Shown here piece after piece: positions 56,909 through 64,000 of a stretch of 64,000 nt of DNA (the first letter of the stretch is position 1; each line of letters opens with the position of its first letter). The DNA lies in the NCBI GenBank assembly GCA_964468345.1, contig CAYXVZ010000001.1, positions 62,001 through 126,000 on the forward strand, in the 5' to 3' direction. Under the pieces are notes generated by a model, which was not told the DNA's origin, ran no database searches, and saw nothing but the letters and a program-made list of their open reading frames with translations. The position numbers and the translations under genes are program-made. Source of the stretch: DALYLB01 sp964468345. GTDB lineage: Bacteria > Acidobacteriota > Blastocatellia > RBC074.

Positions 56909-58849
56909 CTATCTGCGTTTCAGCTCGATATTGAACAGCAGCGGGTCACCGGTCGGATAATCCGATGGCACCTGCACCGTCATCATAGCCATGCGGTTCT
57001 CATCCTTAACGGCCACAAGCTTCGATTGATTGACACTGTATTTGTCTCGAAATGCCTGCAATTCTTCCTGCTCTGCTTCCGTCAGGTTGTGACCAGAGGG
57101 CTCGGCGAGGAATTTTGGCGCACTTAACGGTTTCGGTGAAAAGATCACGGTAAAGGGCGTCGATTCCGCTTCCGGCAGGATCTCGAACCACTGGCCACCG
57201 TTCGGAAACAAGAATTCTTTATCTCCGTCAGCCCAGTTCGTGTTAACGCCTGTTGCCGCCATCGGCTGTGATGTCAGGAATGTCTGTGGGGTGCCTTTAT
57301 CGTCAAGCGCAATGATATAGATATAACCATCTTTGCTCGGTTTGAAATGGAACTTGAACTTGCTGCCCGCCGCAAGCGGCGCGATCTCTGTATCCCGACG
57401 ATTCTCGCTCCCCGCCTGAATAACTTCCAGGTAATAACGCAGCACTTCCATTTGGATTTTACCTGGATTCATTTTCGCTTCCAGACCCATCGTGGTAATT
57501 CCAGGTCCTTTGGAAACCGTGGACTTGCCCAGAATACGCGTGGAATAGGTGAAAATGCCCAGGCAGACAAGAACGACGAGAGACGCAACTGCGCCATACC
57601 CGATCGCCTTTGACCGCGATCCTGTCAACGTCACTGCGCGTTTGCGATCTTTCCGCGTGCCGCGTTGCGGACGCGCCACCAGCACTTCCGGTTGAAGAAG
57701 CGGATCTGGCGGCAGCGGTGGTGCCACGATCTTCTGCTGGCGAGGCTTTCCATTCGCCGGCTGCTGTTTCTTCTCCATCAATTCCTGCTGCTTCTGAGCC
57801 ATTTTCTGCTTGGCTTTATCGAGCAGCACGATGACGTGATCATCAGACTTGGCCGGCTGCTGCTCGGGCCGTGAAGGCCGGGAACGCGGCCCGGACGGCT
57901 GTTGCCCGTCCGCCGGTTGCGGCGTCCCCAAAATCGCTGAAGCGGCCGCAGCATCCCGTTTCACGGGCTCATCCGTCAAAGTTGGATCGCGGTGCAATCC
58001 AACGGAAGGGATATTCTGATTCGCGTTGCGCAACGATTGCCGCATCATCGCCGCCGAGGGAAAACGCTGATCAGGATGGGCAGCCATCGCCTTTTCAATG
58101 ACTGCAGCCACCATTTGCGGCACTTCCTGATTCAATTGCGCAATCGGCTTGAGCGGATCGGCCTGCCCCATCAGAATCGCGGCGATGCGCGTCAATGCAT
58201 CCGGCGGCATTTCGCCCGTCAGCAGGTGATAGAGCGTTGCTCCCATGCTGTAAATGTCACTGCGAGCATCCGTCCCTGTTCCACGAATCTGCTCGAGCGA
58301 GGCATAATTCGGCGTATAGCCTCGGATGCTCTGACTCTCATGCGACTGATGCGTCACAATGCCTTTCGCCAATCCGAAATCGAGCAAAATGACTTCGCCG
58401 CGCGGCGTCAATTTGAGATTTTGCGGCTTGATATCGCGATGGATAATGGAAGGCTTCTGCGAATGCAGGTATTCCAATGCATCCAGCAACTGATCAGCCC
58501 AGCGCAATACCTGTGACGTCAGGAAGACCCCCTGACCTGCGTCCTTGCGCTCGTGCAGCAACTGCTCCAGGTCCTTGCCCGGAATGTACTGCATCACCAG
58601 AAACTGTTTGTCGCCGATTCCAAAGTAATCCGTGACAACAGGCAGCGCCGCGTGACGAAGCCGATTCAGCAGTCGGGCTTCGTGAGAAAATGCCTTTCGG
58701 AGATTGAGATCACTGTAAAAGGTCTCTTTGATTGCGACCGCATTTCCAAATTTCCGATCTGTCGCCTGATAGACCGCTCCCATTCCTCCCTGTCCCAGCA
58801 AACGCATTACCAGGTAGCGATCTTGCAACAGCGTGTTGGGTGCAAGCAT
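56909..58849 (-). CDS. Membrane Ser/Thr protein kinase with DUF4384 domain
   Basis: 646 residues. N-terminal Hanks-type kinase: glycine loop GQGGMGAVY (19-27), K41, catalytic HRDIKPQN (137-144), DFG (157-159). A Pro/Gln-rich linker precedes one transmembrane helix at ~413-432, and the outer portion carries a DUF4384-like beta domain (KFKFHFKPSKDGYIYIIALD). AAGGAG lies upstream. It should sense an external cue through DUF4384. The neighbouring SUMF1-like gene, 42 bp downstream, is a plausible partner or substrate. Confidence 0.94.
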   Translation of the reverse strand: MLAPNTLLQDRYLVMRLLGQGGMGAVYQATDRKFGNAVAIKETFYSDLNLRKAFSHEARLLNRLRHAALPVVTDYFGIGDKQFLVMQYIPGKDLEQLLHERKDAGQGVFLTSQVLRWADQLLDALEYLHSQKPSIIHRDIKPQNLKLTPRGEVILLDFGLAKGIVTHQSHESQSIRGYTPNYASLEQIRGTGTDARSDIYSMGATLYHLLTGEMPPDALTRIAAILMGQADPLKPIAQLNQEVPQMVAAVIEKAMAAHPDQRFPSAAMMRQSLRNANQNIPSVGLHRDPTLTDEPVKRDAAAASAILGTPQPADGQQPSGPRSRPSRPEQQPAKSDDHVIVLLDKAKQKMAQKQQELMEKKQQPANGKPRQQKIVAPPLPPDPLLQPEVLVARPQRGTRKDRKRAVTLTGSRSKAIGYGAVASLVVLVCLGIFTYSTRILGKSTVSKGPGITTMGLEAKMNPGKIQMEVLRYYLEVIQAGSENRRDTEIAPLAAGSKFKFHFKPSKDGYIYIIALDDKGTPQTFLTSQPMAATGVNTNWADGDKEFLFPNGGQWFEILPEAESTPFTVIFSPKPLSAPKFLAEPSGHNLTEAEQEELQAFRDKYSVNQSKLVAVKDENRMAMMTVQVPSDYPTGDPLLFNIELKRR

Positions 58850-59144
58850 TACTAGCTCTCCTTAAATTCCTTACGGTTTCCTGATTAATCGATCAATTTA
58901 TCTCTGCGGGGCGGCCGAGGCACACGTGCGCCTAGACCGATAACAGCCAGGGCACAGGTATGTTGAGAAAAACTGACTAAGTGTTTGAACTGTGTGCGTT
59001 AAGTAAACTTTCGCGCATCAGCCGGAGCAGTTAAGAGATGTGTGACAAGCATGCGGGCTAACGATATCAACGATTTGGTCGGCCGTTACGTGAAGACACA
59101 CGTTGTTCCGGTCCAAGGTGATTTCGTTCTATCAAGGGATAGGG

Positions 59145-59435
59145 ATGCAACTTAACTTTGAATTCTATCGAATAGGGGAAACAGTGAGGAATGGGACGAC
59201 CGTTTTATACACTGACTTTCAAGTTAATGAAAGACTCAATATATTAAATTTCCTGGACATAACCACCGAAATTGCTCCGGATGTCCTTGATCGCAGTCGG
59301 GCATTTTCTTTCATTATGTATGCTGACGATCAGAGCTCTATCGGTTTTGAGGGAACCGATCCCACAGAGCAAACAGGAAATTCTTCTGGTCTGGGCAATG
59401 GTCTTATCAAAAATCTTTTTGTAATCGTGATTTGA
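59145..59435 (+). CDS. Orphan AT-rich small ORF
   Basis: 96 residues from the ATG at 59145; the open frame extends to a TTG at 59103. The translation looks protein-like (alternating hydrophobic/charged, NFEFYRIGETVRNGTTVLYT) but matches no family I know. Base composition is clearly more AT-rich than the flanks, and no convincing ribosome site precedes it. Transfer or a remnant gene are possible, and it could also be noncoding. The 295 bp before it (58850-59144) hold the kinase's ribosome site and no other clear feature. Confidence 0.35.
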   Translation: MQLNFEFYRIGETVRNGTTVLYTDFQVNERLNILNFLDITTEIAPDVLDRSRAFSFIMYADDQSSIGFEGTDPTEQTGNSSGLGNGLIKNLFVIVI

Positions 59436-59600
59436 AGTCTTTGAGAATTTGATTCGAGAATCTGATTGTTAACTGACGTTAACTGTTTCTCTCTGACAGA
59501 GATAACTTCGCACGATATGCCTAAGTTCGTCAAGCCAGAAAACAATTTCTAACGATAAAACGTGTATTTTTCATGTTTCTTGGATGCTCATAAACAGATC

Positions 59601-60311
59601 TTAGGATCTTGTACGTTGTTTGCCGCCAAACACATCCCGAAGAATCGAAGTAACTCGTGCGGCGGGGTTTTTACGAATCTTCTTTTCTTCCTCGCCCACC
59701 ATATAAAAAAGCCCATCCAGGGCTTTGCCGACGACATACTGATCGATATCAATAGACTGTGACTTGGCGAATGGGATCGTATCGAATTTTCCCATGAGGT
59801 CTTTATATTTTTTTGTTGCCCCAACCTCATCCATCGACTGTTCGACAATCGGGCGAAAGGCCTGGGCGATTCGATCCTCGGTTTTGTCTCTGAAATACTG
59901 GGTCGCGGCAGTGTCTCCGCCCGTGAGGATGCGCCGCGCATCATCGAAGGTCATTTCCTTAATTGCATCTATAAAAATTTTGCGGGCGGCGGGAGCGGCT
60001 TTCTCTGCGGCCCGATTCATACTGAGAACGAATTCATCAACGAGGCGGCCCTGCCCTACCAGACGCAAGCCCTTTCCAACCGGTTCGAGCTGTTTGGGCA
60101 TTAGAATCTTGATGGCCGCATTCTTAAAGAATCCATCGATCCGCCCCGTGAAGTTGACTGCATTTCCAGTGCCGATCTCCAGGGCCTCGCGCAACCCCGA
60201 GACAATCTTGCTATTGCTGATCTGGCCCAGTTGTGCACCAAGTGCGGATACCGAAACAAGGAGTACGACCCAAAATCCGGACGTGCGCGCGAGTCTCTTT
60301 GGATTGTTCAT
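59601..60311 (-). CDS. DUF4197 domain secreted protein
   Basis: 236 residues with an N-terminal signal peptide (GFWVVLLVSVSALGAQL) and a helical DUF4197 domain covering the rest: KIVSGLREALEIGTGNAV, the conserved FKNAAIKILMP, EMTFDDARRILTGGDTAAT, and the C-terminal DGLFYMVGEEEKKIRKNP. The family is periplasmic and of unknown function. Weak ribosome site. It ends before an AT-rich spacer with the orphan ORF. Confidence 0.88.
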   Translation of the reverse strand: MNNPKRLARTSGFWVVLLVSVSALGAQLGQISNSKIVSGLREALEIGTGNAVNFTGRIDGFFKNAAIKILMPKQLEPVGKGLRLVGQGRLVDEFVLSMNRAAEKAAPAARKIFIDAIKEMTFDDARRILTGGDTAATQYFRDKTEDRIAQAFRPIVEQSMDEVGATKKYKDLMGKFDTIPFAKSQSIDIDQYVVGKALDGLFYMVGEEEKKIRKNPAARVTSILRDVFGGKQRTRS

Positions 60312-60421
60312 TGGAAGACCGCCTTTCGTTGTATAGGAATCAAATAAACCGTCGCGAAACCCCTGGCTTGGGAAGTGTGCTGCAGCGTTGAGTGTAAGTC
60401 AATTTTCAGCAGCAAGAATCC

Positions 60422-60450
60422 TTGACACCCCTGAGTCAAAGGCACACAAT
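60422..60450 (+). promoter_or_regulatory. Sigma70-type promoter for the small protein
   Basis: TTGACA at 60422-60427, 17-bp spacer, CACAAT at 60445-60450. Predicted start near 60457, 60 nt before the GTG at 60517. TTGAC and GTCAA at 60422 and 60435 also form a short inverted repeat overlapping the -35 box. Confidence 0.7.
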
Positions 60451-60516
60451 CCGATCGTTCTTTAACGCTACGTTACACAGACAACCAATTCATATTCAAT
60501 ATCCGGAAAATTCGCC

Positions 60517-60729
60517 GTGGCCGAAATCGATTCCGAACTCGCGCACTTTTTTGCATGGGCCCGTCCACGCGCCTATCGAAGATTCGATGAACGCATGAAG
60601 GCCGACCCGCTGCTTGATCCCAACTGGACGTTCTCAGACATTATGCAGGAGCTGTTAAACGAGTATCGTCAATTGAAACAGTCCGGCACAATTCAGGAGC
60701 CAGCTCCAACAAAGGTCACTGAGACCTGA
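60517..60729 (+). CDS. Small hypothetical protein
   Basis: 70 residues with a GTG start, GGAA just upstream, and a good promoter at 60422-60450. Sequence is charged and aromatic in the first half (FFAWARPRAYRRFDERM) with a helical middle, no signal peptide or membrane helix. No family recognised. It precedes the amidohydrolase gene by about 90 bp on the same strand and may be cotranscribed. Confidence 0.5.
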   Translation: MAEIDSELAHFFAWARPRAYRRFDERMKADPLLDPNWTFSDIMQELLNEYRQLKQSGTIQEPAPTKVTET

Positions 60730-60822
60730 CAATACGCTACACGCCACGCGAGACCGAAGACCGCGCTTGTCGCGCGCCAGCTCATTTCAATAGACACCTC
60801 TTTCAGATCGAAAGGAGCCATC

Positions 60823-62268
60823 ATGTGGATTCGCAAATGCTTTACGGATGAAGAAAAACCGATTCAATCTCCCATTCCGACCGAGATCTGCTCGAATGAG
60901 GAATTCATTCCGCCCGCGCAAACGGCGGAGCAAAAACTCTGGGAAAAGAGGATCGAAGCGCTGGCCGGCCGATGCGCAAAGAAGCTTGGCATGTCGCGCC
61001 GCCGCTTTCTGCAATCGAGCGGTGGGATGGCCGTGGCGATGCTCGCTTATAACGAGGTCTTCGGAAAAACATATGACGTAAACCCGGTGGAAGCGCTGGA
61101 TCCGGCCGCATATGCGGAAAAATGGCCCAAGAATGAATTCATTTTCGACAACCAGACGCACCACGTCGACGTGGAGTCGAAATGGTTTCAGGCTTCGGAA
61201 GCAGGCAAGGAGGCTGCCGCCTTTTTGCGTAATTTCCGCCGCAACGCAACTTCGACGGATGAAGCTCTGGCTCAGCTCGATCAGGCGCATTACATCAAAG
61301 AGCTGTTTATGGACAGCGACACGATGATGGCGATTATCAGCGGCGTGCCGACCTCGCAATGGAAGGAAAACATTTTGCCGCCGGATCAGATGGTCAACAC
61401 TCGCAATGCCATCAACAAGCTTGCGGGGAATACCCCGCGAATGCTCAGTCACGGTTTGCTGCGGCCGAACATGGGCAAATCCGAATTTGAAGAGATGGAG
61501 CGCCAGGTCAAACAGCTCAAGATCAATTCCTGGAAGATGTATCCCGGATCAAAAGTCGGAGCCGGGCCTTATTGGCTCGATGATGAAAAGGGGACCTATC
61601 CGTTCTGGGAGCGGACCCGAAAGCTGGGCATCAAGAACATCTGTATTCACAAGGGACTTCCGCTCGGCCTGTTCAATGAAGAAGAGTGCCACCCGAAAGA
61701 CCTGGAGAAAACGGCCCGCGACTTCCCGGATCTGAATTTCATCATCTATCACTCCGCCTGGCATCCGACGGTGGCCGCTTCGGGTCGGAGAGAAGGGGCG
61801 GGCGCCAACCCGCAATATATTCCCTGGTGTTCTGAGTTGATCGATATCGTCAAACGAAACAACCTGAAGAACGTCTATTTCGAGCTGGGTAGTACCTGGA
61901 ATGGGCTTTCAGCGGGCAATGCAGTCGGTGCGATGCATCTGCTCGGCCAGATCATGAATCTGCCCGGCGGCGAAGACCGCATTATCTGGGGAACCGATTC
62001 CATCTGGGGCGGAAGCCCGCAATCGCAGATCGAACGCTTCCGCCGCTTCCAGATTCGCGAGGATATTCAGGAGAAATATGGCTACAAACCAATCACGCCC
62101 GAGATCAAAGCGAAGATTTTTGGACTGAACGCCGCGCGGCTATACAAGATTGATGTGAAGGCCCAACGAAAGGCAATTCAATCTGACAAGATCGCGATGC
62201 TAAAGGAAAGCTACCTGGAAGATCCGCGACCGAGCAATACACAGTTCGGCTGGGTCTGGCGTGGCTGA
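60823..62268 (+). CDS. Amidohydrolase family protein with Tat-like signal
   Basis: 481 residues. GAAAGGAGCC precedes the ATG. An unusual ~57-residue charged N-terminal extension precedes a twin-arginine-like motif, SRRRFLQSSGG, and a hydrophobic stretch. The rest is an amidohydrolase-2-type TIM barrel: NQTHHVDV near the N-terminus, IHKGLP, IYHSAWHPT and WGTDSIWGGSPQSQIERF, giving the metal-binding His/Asp set. Related enzymes are decarboxylases or lactonases; the substrate is unknown. The stop codon TGA starts the 52-bp palindrome arm. Confidence 0.85.
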   Translation: MWIRKCFTDEEKPIQSPIPTEICSNEEFIPPAQTAEQKLWEKRIEALAGRCAKKLGMSRRRFLQSSGGMAVAMLAYNEVFGKTYDVNPVEALDPAAYAEKWPKNEFIFDNQTHHVDVESKWFQASEAGKEAAAFLRNFRRNATSTDEALAQLDQAHYIKELFMDSDTMMAIISGVPTSQWKENILPPDQMVNTRNAINKLAGNTPRMLSHGLLRPNMGKSEFEEMERQVKQLKINSWKMYPGSKVGAGPYWLDDEKGTYPFWERTRKLGIKNICIHKGLPLGLFNEEECHPKDLEKTARDFPDLNFIIYHSAWHPTVAASGRREGAGANPQYIPWCSELIDIVKRNNLKNVYFELGSTWNGLSAGNAVGAMHLLGQIMNLPGGEDRIIWGTDSIWGGSPQSQIERFRRFQIREDIQEKYGYKPITPEIKAKIFGLNAARLYKIDVKAQRKAIQSDKIAMLKESYLEDPRPSNTQFGWVWRG

Positions 62269-62376
62269 TTTACACGAAACAGTTCTTCCCACGAAGAAAC
62301 AGAAAGGGCACGAAGGCTCATTTCGCCTTCGTGCCCTTTCTGTTTCTTCGTGGGAAGAACTGTTTCGTGTAAATCA
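62266..62376. repeat. Perfect 52-bp-arm palindrome including both stop codons
   Basis: Arms 62266-62317 and 62325-62376 are exact reverse complements with a 7-nt loop. The TGA stop of the amidohydrolase (62266-62268) and the TGA of the desaturase on the other strand (62374-62376) form the two ends. Words are CACGAAG, AAACAGAAAGG and GGCACGAAGG. It should fold into a very stable hairpin in both transcripts. Confidence 0.97.
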
Positions 62377-63381
62377 ATGAACCTGCTTGAATCCCACCAT
62401 CTTCTGCGTCTCTTCATCCCACAATTTCAAATTCAGAGCCTTCCAGCTCTCAAAGAAGCGAATGGTGGTCGATTCCTGGAAAAGCGGATTTTCCCGGTGG
62501 ACCTGTTCAAGCTTGTAATTGGGAATCTTCGGGCTCAAGTGATGAATATGGTGGAAACCGATATTGCCGGAAAACCACTGCAGTATGCGCGGCAGTTGGT
62601 AATACGAGCTGCCCAGCAGGGCCGACTGCCCGTATTCCCACTCTTCCCCGCTCCGCCAGTAGGTGTCTTCATACTGATGTTGAATATAAAACAGCCAGAC
62701 TCCCGCGAAGCCGGAGATCAGGACGATCGGTCCGGAAACCATCAATAAAGCTTTCAACCCAACGGCATACCACAGCGAGCCGTAAAGGACTGCTAGCGCG
62801 ACGTTCGTCAGGTAAACATTATTTCGCTCCCGGCGCTTTGAGTGGCGGCTGACGAATCGGTGCCAGAACAGGAAGATGTAATGCGGGCCGATCAGGAGCA
62901 ACGTGATCGGATGGCGATAGGCGCGATATTTCAATTTGCCGAAAGGAGTCAGCGCTTTGTATTCATTGACCGTCATGGTCGAAACGTCTCCCGTGCCTCG
63001 CCTTGAAAGGTCTCCAGAGGTCGCGTGATGAATTGCGTGTTCGCGCGTCCATTGAAAATAGGGTGTATGCGTCAGGATTCCCGTGATGGTTCCGACAATA
63101 TGATTCGCTCGGGAGGATTTGAAGAAGGAACCGTGCCCGCAATCATGCATGATGATAAACGTTCGAATCATCAAGCCGGCGGCAATCGGCGACATCGCCA
63201 ACGTGAGCCAGTACGAAACCGATAAGCTCAGGTACATCAAATACCACATACCGATGTAAGGGATCACGGTATTCAAGATTTGCCAGATACTACGGGCATC
63301 GGGAGATTGATATTTTTTGACGATTTCTTGCCAGCGCGGTGCTACAGATGTAGATTTGATAACATTCGGATCATATTTCAT
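62374..63381 (-). CDS. Fatty acid desaturase
   Basis: 335 residues. Three histidine boxes for the di-iron centre are intact: HDCGH, HAIHH and HHIHH. Hydrophobic helices flank them (WYLMYLSLSVSYWL, LLLIGPHYIFLFW, LLMVSGPIVLISGFAGVWLF), as in membrane acyl-lipid or acyl-CoA desaturases. It inserts a double bond into membrane fatty acids, with regiospecificity unreadable. AAGGAG precedes the ATG. The TGA stop is part of the palindrome. Confidence 0.93.
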   Translation of the reverse strand: MKYDPNVIKSTSVAPRWQEIVKKYQSPDARSIWQILNTVIPYIGMWYLMYLSLSVSYWLTLAMSPIAAGLMIRTFIIMHDCGHGSFFKSSRANHIVGTITGILTHTPYFQWTREHAIHHATSGDLSRRGTGDVSTMTVNEYKALTPFGKLKYRAYRHPITLLLIGPHYIFLFWHRFVSRHSKRRERNNVYLTNVALAVLYGSLWYAVGLKALLMVSGPIVLISGFAGVWLFYIQHQYEDTYWRSGEEWEYGQSALLGSSYYQLPRILQWFSGNIGFHHIHHLSPKIPNYKLEQVHRENPLFQESTTIRFFESWKALNLKLWDEETQKMVGFKQVH

Positions 63382-63525
63382 TGCGGCGTTCTCCTTGGAA
63401 TTCGATCGGGAAAAGTCCCTATGAATACACTAAGGATGGTACGCAGTCAGGCTGCCGGCAACAACAAAATCCAATGTCTGCCGGGGACTATTACGAAACT
63501 ATTACAATCGGGAGATCCACGGAAA

Positions 63526-64000
63526 ATGGCTGTTTTTCAACATCAATCTCGCCTGAAAACCTGGTTGTTTTCATTCACTCTGCTCATCTTCCTGTATGCT
63601 GGATCTCTTCCGGCATATTCACAGAACGCTCCCACCCCTGTCGCATCGTCCAGTACAACGTCGCCGATTATGCGCGCCGAGACGGTTGCGATGCGGGACG
63701 GCATTCGCCTGGCGACGGACGTCTTTCTGCCCACGGGGAATGGGCCGTGGCCCGTCGTGTTGACGCGAACGCCTTATAACAAGGTGACAATGGCCGGACA
63801 GGCCAAACAGTGGACCGAGAACGGCTATGCTTTCGTCGTGCAGGATTGTCGCGGCCGATTCAAAAGCGAAGGCAGGTATCAGCCTTTTATGGACGACCAT
63901 TTCGATGGATATGACACGGTCGAGTGGGTCGCCGCGCAACCCTGGGCCAATGGAAAAGTGGGAATGATTGGCGCATCCGCAATGGGAATCACCGCCAATC
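63526..64000 (+). CDS. CocE/NonD-family hydrolase N-terminus (partial)
   Basis: 158 codons from the ATG at 63526 run off the window. Signal peptide (TWLFSFTLLIFLYAGSLPAYSQ), then the X-Pro dipeptidyl-peptidase (S15)-like hydrolase domain: MRDGIRLATDVFLP, RTPYNK, DCRGRFKSEG and the nucleophile region MIGASAMG. The rest of the catalytic triad lies outside. Secreted peptidase or esterase. GGAG lies 11 nt upstream of the ATG; the divergent desaturase shares the 144-bp spacer. Confidence 0.85.
   Translation, partial: MAVFQHQSRLKTWLFSFTLLIFLYAGSLPAYSQNAPTPVASSSTTSPIMRAETVAMRDGIRLATDVFLPTGNGPWPVVLTRTPYNKVTMAGQAKQWTENGYAFVVQDCRGRFKSEGRYQPFMDDHFDGYDTVEWVAAQPWANGKVGMIGASAMGITAN

Overview
The window looks like chromosomal DNA from an Acidobacteriota bacterium, most likely a Blastocatellia (subdivision 4) relative. 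The organism call is inference. It rests on a secreted protein ending in the C-terminal domain first described in Solibacter (TIGR03437), two very large Oar-type TonB-dependent receptors with an N-terminal carboxypeptidase-regulatory domain, DUF1800, VPS10/sortilin-repeat, CRTAC1/ASPIC-UnbV and S9 peptidase proteins, and a kinase/DUF4384 protein beside a SUMF1-like protein. The receptors imply a Gram-negative envelope. I see no rRNA, tRNA, CRISPR array, prophage or insertion sequence.

Layout. 1-8.4 kb: the N-terminus of a radical SAM enzyme of the tetraether/membrane-spanning-lipid synthase type; a glycerophosphodiesterase and DUF1800 operon; an aminotransferase; and a small operon with a cytochrome c/copper-monooxygenase-like secreted protein. 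8.6-17.1 kb: a Roco (LRR-Roc-COR) GTPase abutting a secreted S9 peptidase, then the first TonB-dependent receptor. 17.8-31.1 kb: a histidine kinase, a MaoC hydratase, an MpaB/DUF2236 oxygenase, a SprT-like zinc peptidase, a VPS10-repeat protein, an S9-like hydrolase, twin zinc-ribbon membrane proteins, a CRTAC1-like FG-GAP protein and a small secreted helical protein. 31.4-41.7 kb (mostly +): NUDIX, Tex, a small membrane protein with a long leader, an exported methyltransferase-like protein, the second receptor and Rsm22. 41.8-46.2 kb (-): purA, trxB, trxA, glgA. 46.4-53.4 kb (+): an M28 peptidase, then three tandem HlyD-type adaptors and a MacB-type permease with no ATPase gene. 53.4-64 kb: thiS, a secreted unknown, SUMF1-like plus Ser/Thr kinase, an AT-rich orphan ORF, DUF4197, a small protein, an amidohydrolase, a fatty acid desaturase and the start of a CocE/NonD hydrolase.

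The gene set points to a heterotroph living on peptides and polymers: four secreted peptidases or hydrolases, two large receptors, and membrane-lipid tailoring (desaturase, radical SAM lipid enzyme, glycerophosphodiesterase). Housekeeping genes lie between them.

The most unusual non-coding structure is a set of long hairpins immediately 3' of stop codons. They are built from short purine-rich words, with a different vocabulary at each site. Some have perfect 25-52 bp arms, and one includes both stop codons of a convergent pair. Four good sigma70-type promoters (TTGACA, 17-bp spacer, AT-rich -10) are visible, and several start codons were moved downstream on ribosome-binding-site or promoter evidence.
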